Shown: piece by piece, positions 8,171 to 8,458 of the stretch
How positions within the stretch are numbered: position 1 is the first letter of the stretch
How the letters are laid out: every line of letters starts with the position of its first letter
DNA from: Actinomycetota bacterium
GTDB taxonomy: Bacteria; Actinomycetota; Thermoleophilia; Gaiellales; Gaiellaceae
Assembly: GCA_013812465.1 (NCBI GenBank)
Contig: JACCTK010000354.1
Span: 1 to 8,458 of the forward strand
Direction of reading: 5' to 3'
DNA length: 8,458 nt
Notes under the pieces: generated by a model
What the model was told of the DNA's origin: nothing
The model's database searches: none
Seen by the model: only the letters and a program-made list of their open reading frames with translations
Program-made: the position numbers and the translations under genes

Positions 8171-8176
8171 TAGCGT
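8171..8176 (+). promoter_or_regulatory. Candidate -10 element for a leaderless hydrolase transcript
   Basis: TAGCGT is followed by exactly seven bases and then the GTG at 8184, with no Shine-Dalgarno site. The layout matches that in front of merR (TAAGGT, seven bases, ATG) and points to transcription starting at the start codon. It favours 8184 over the in-frame GTGs at 8151 and 8175. Confidence 0.4.
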
Positions 8177-8183
8177 GTCTCGC

Positions 8184-8458
8184 GTGCCACGCGTCTCGAT
8201 CGTCTTCGCGTCGCTCGTCACGGCGGCGCTTCTCGTCACCGCAAACGGCGCCGCGAAAAAGCCGGTGCAAGCCACCTTGGTCGGCGACTCGGTCTCGGCC
8301 TCCATCACCCAGACGCCCCCGGCCGAGGCAGAGCTCCGGCGCGGGCTCTCGCTTCGGGTGGACGCCGAGGTGTGCCGACGTCTGGTGCAACCGAGCTGTG
8401 TCTTCCGCGGAGCGAGTCCGACCACCGCCTTCCAAGCCGTGCAGAGCTATGGCCACTC
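8184..8458 (+). CDS. Secreted SGNH/GDSL-type hydrolase, N-terminal fragment (cut by window edge)
   Basis: The first 91 codons of a protein that runs off the right edge. Residues 1-24 look like a signal peptide (Arg3, hydrophobic IVFASLVTAALLV, then small residues before KK at 25-26). TLVGDSVSASI (31-41) is SGNH block I, with Ser36 the expected nucleophile; such enzymes are esterases, lipases or acetyl-polysaccharide esterases acting outside the membrane. Two cysteines downstream (in EVCRRLVQPSC) could pair in the exported protein. The Ser-Gly-Asn-His set cannot be completed here because the later blocks are missing. In-frame GTG starts at 8151 and 8175 are alternatives; a TGA at 8145 closes the frame. 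It is divergent from the LCP gene, which suggests but does not prove an envelope role. Confidence 0.72.
   Translation, partial: MPRVSIVFASLVTAALLVTANGAAKKPVQATLVGDSVSASITQTPPAEAELRRGLSLRVDAEVCRRLVQPSCVFRGASPTTAFQAVQSYGH

Noticed and set aside
8064..8456. Minus-strand frames of 106-130 codons at the right edge
   Set aside because: They lie opposite the signal peptide and GDSVS block of the hydrolase and have no motif of their own.

Overview
The window looks like chromosomal DNA from a GC-rich bacterium, most likely a deep-branching actinobacterium. Thermoleophilia is my guess from the style of the proteins; no rRNA or marker gene in the window settles it. Supporting signs are strong GC bias at third codon positions, GTG (and one probable CTG) start codons, -10-only leaderless-looking promoters, a LytR-CpsA-Psr (LCP) cell-wall protein and many long antisense open frames. 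I see no insertion sequence, phage gene, CRISPR array, toxin-antitoxin pair, tRNA or rRNA, and no obvious new defence or mobile system.

Left part (1-2310, all on the minus strand, so read right to left): an Lrp/AsnC regulator, a short MerR-family regulator, S-adenosylhomocysteine hydrolase (ahcY, short archaeal/Thermotoga-like form) and the first 23 codons of a sugar-phosphate nucleotidyltransferase that leaves the window. Gaps of 31, 32 and 62 bases suggest a loose transcription unit, with a probable internal leaderless promoter in front of merR. AhcY recycles the by-product of SAM-dependent methylation; the adjacent MerR protein is a candidate local regulator.

Middle (2373-3290, plus strand): an RhtA-like EamA/DMT-family exporter, divergent from the Lrp gene. 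This is the classical regulator/amino-acid exporter arrangement. Its 3' end overlaps the convergent cupin gene by 31 bases, next to a near-perfect 23-bp palindrome.

Right part (3260-7978, minus strand): a tightly coupled four-gene operon in the order LCP transferase, UDP-glucose 6-dehydrogenase, NDP-sugar pyrophosphorylase with a left-handed beta-helix tail, and a mannose-6-phosphate-isomerase-type cupin. Every junction is a 4-base start/stop overlap (CTGA, GTGA, GTGA). The set would make activated sugars (UDP-glucuronate and probably GDP-mannose or a similar NDP-hexose) and attach the finished glycopolymer to peptidoglycan. The LCP protein carries an extra, unassigned C-terminal domain.

Right edge (7979-8458): a divergent intergenic region holding two adjacent inverted repeats, one of them a perfect 18-bp palindrome, then the 5' end of a secreted SGNH/GDSL-type hydrolase on the plus strand, apparently expressed from a leaderless promoter. 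It may belong to the same cell-envelope theme.
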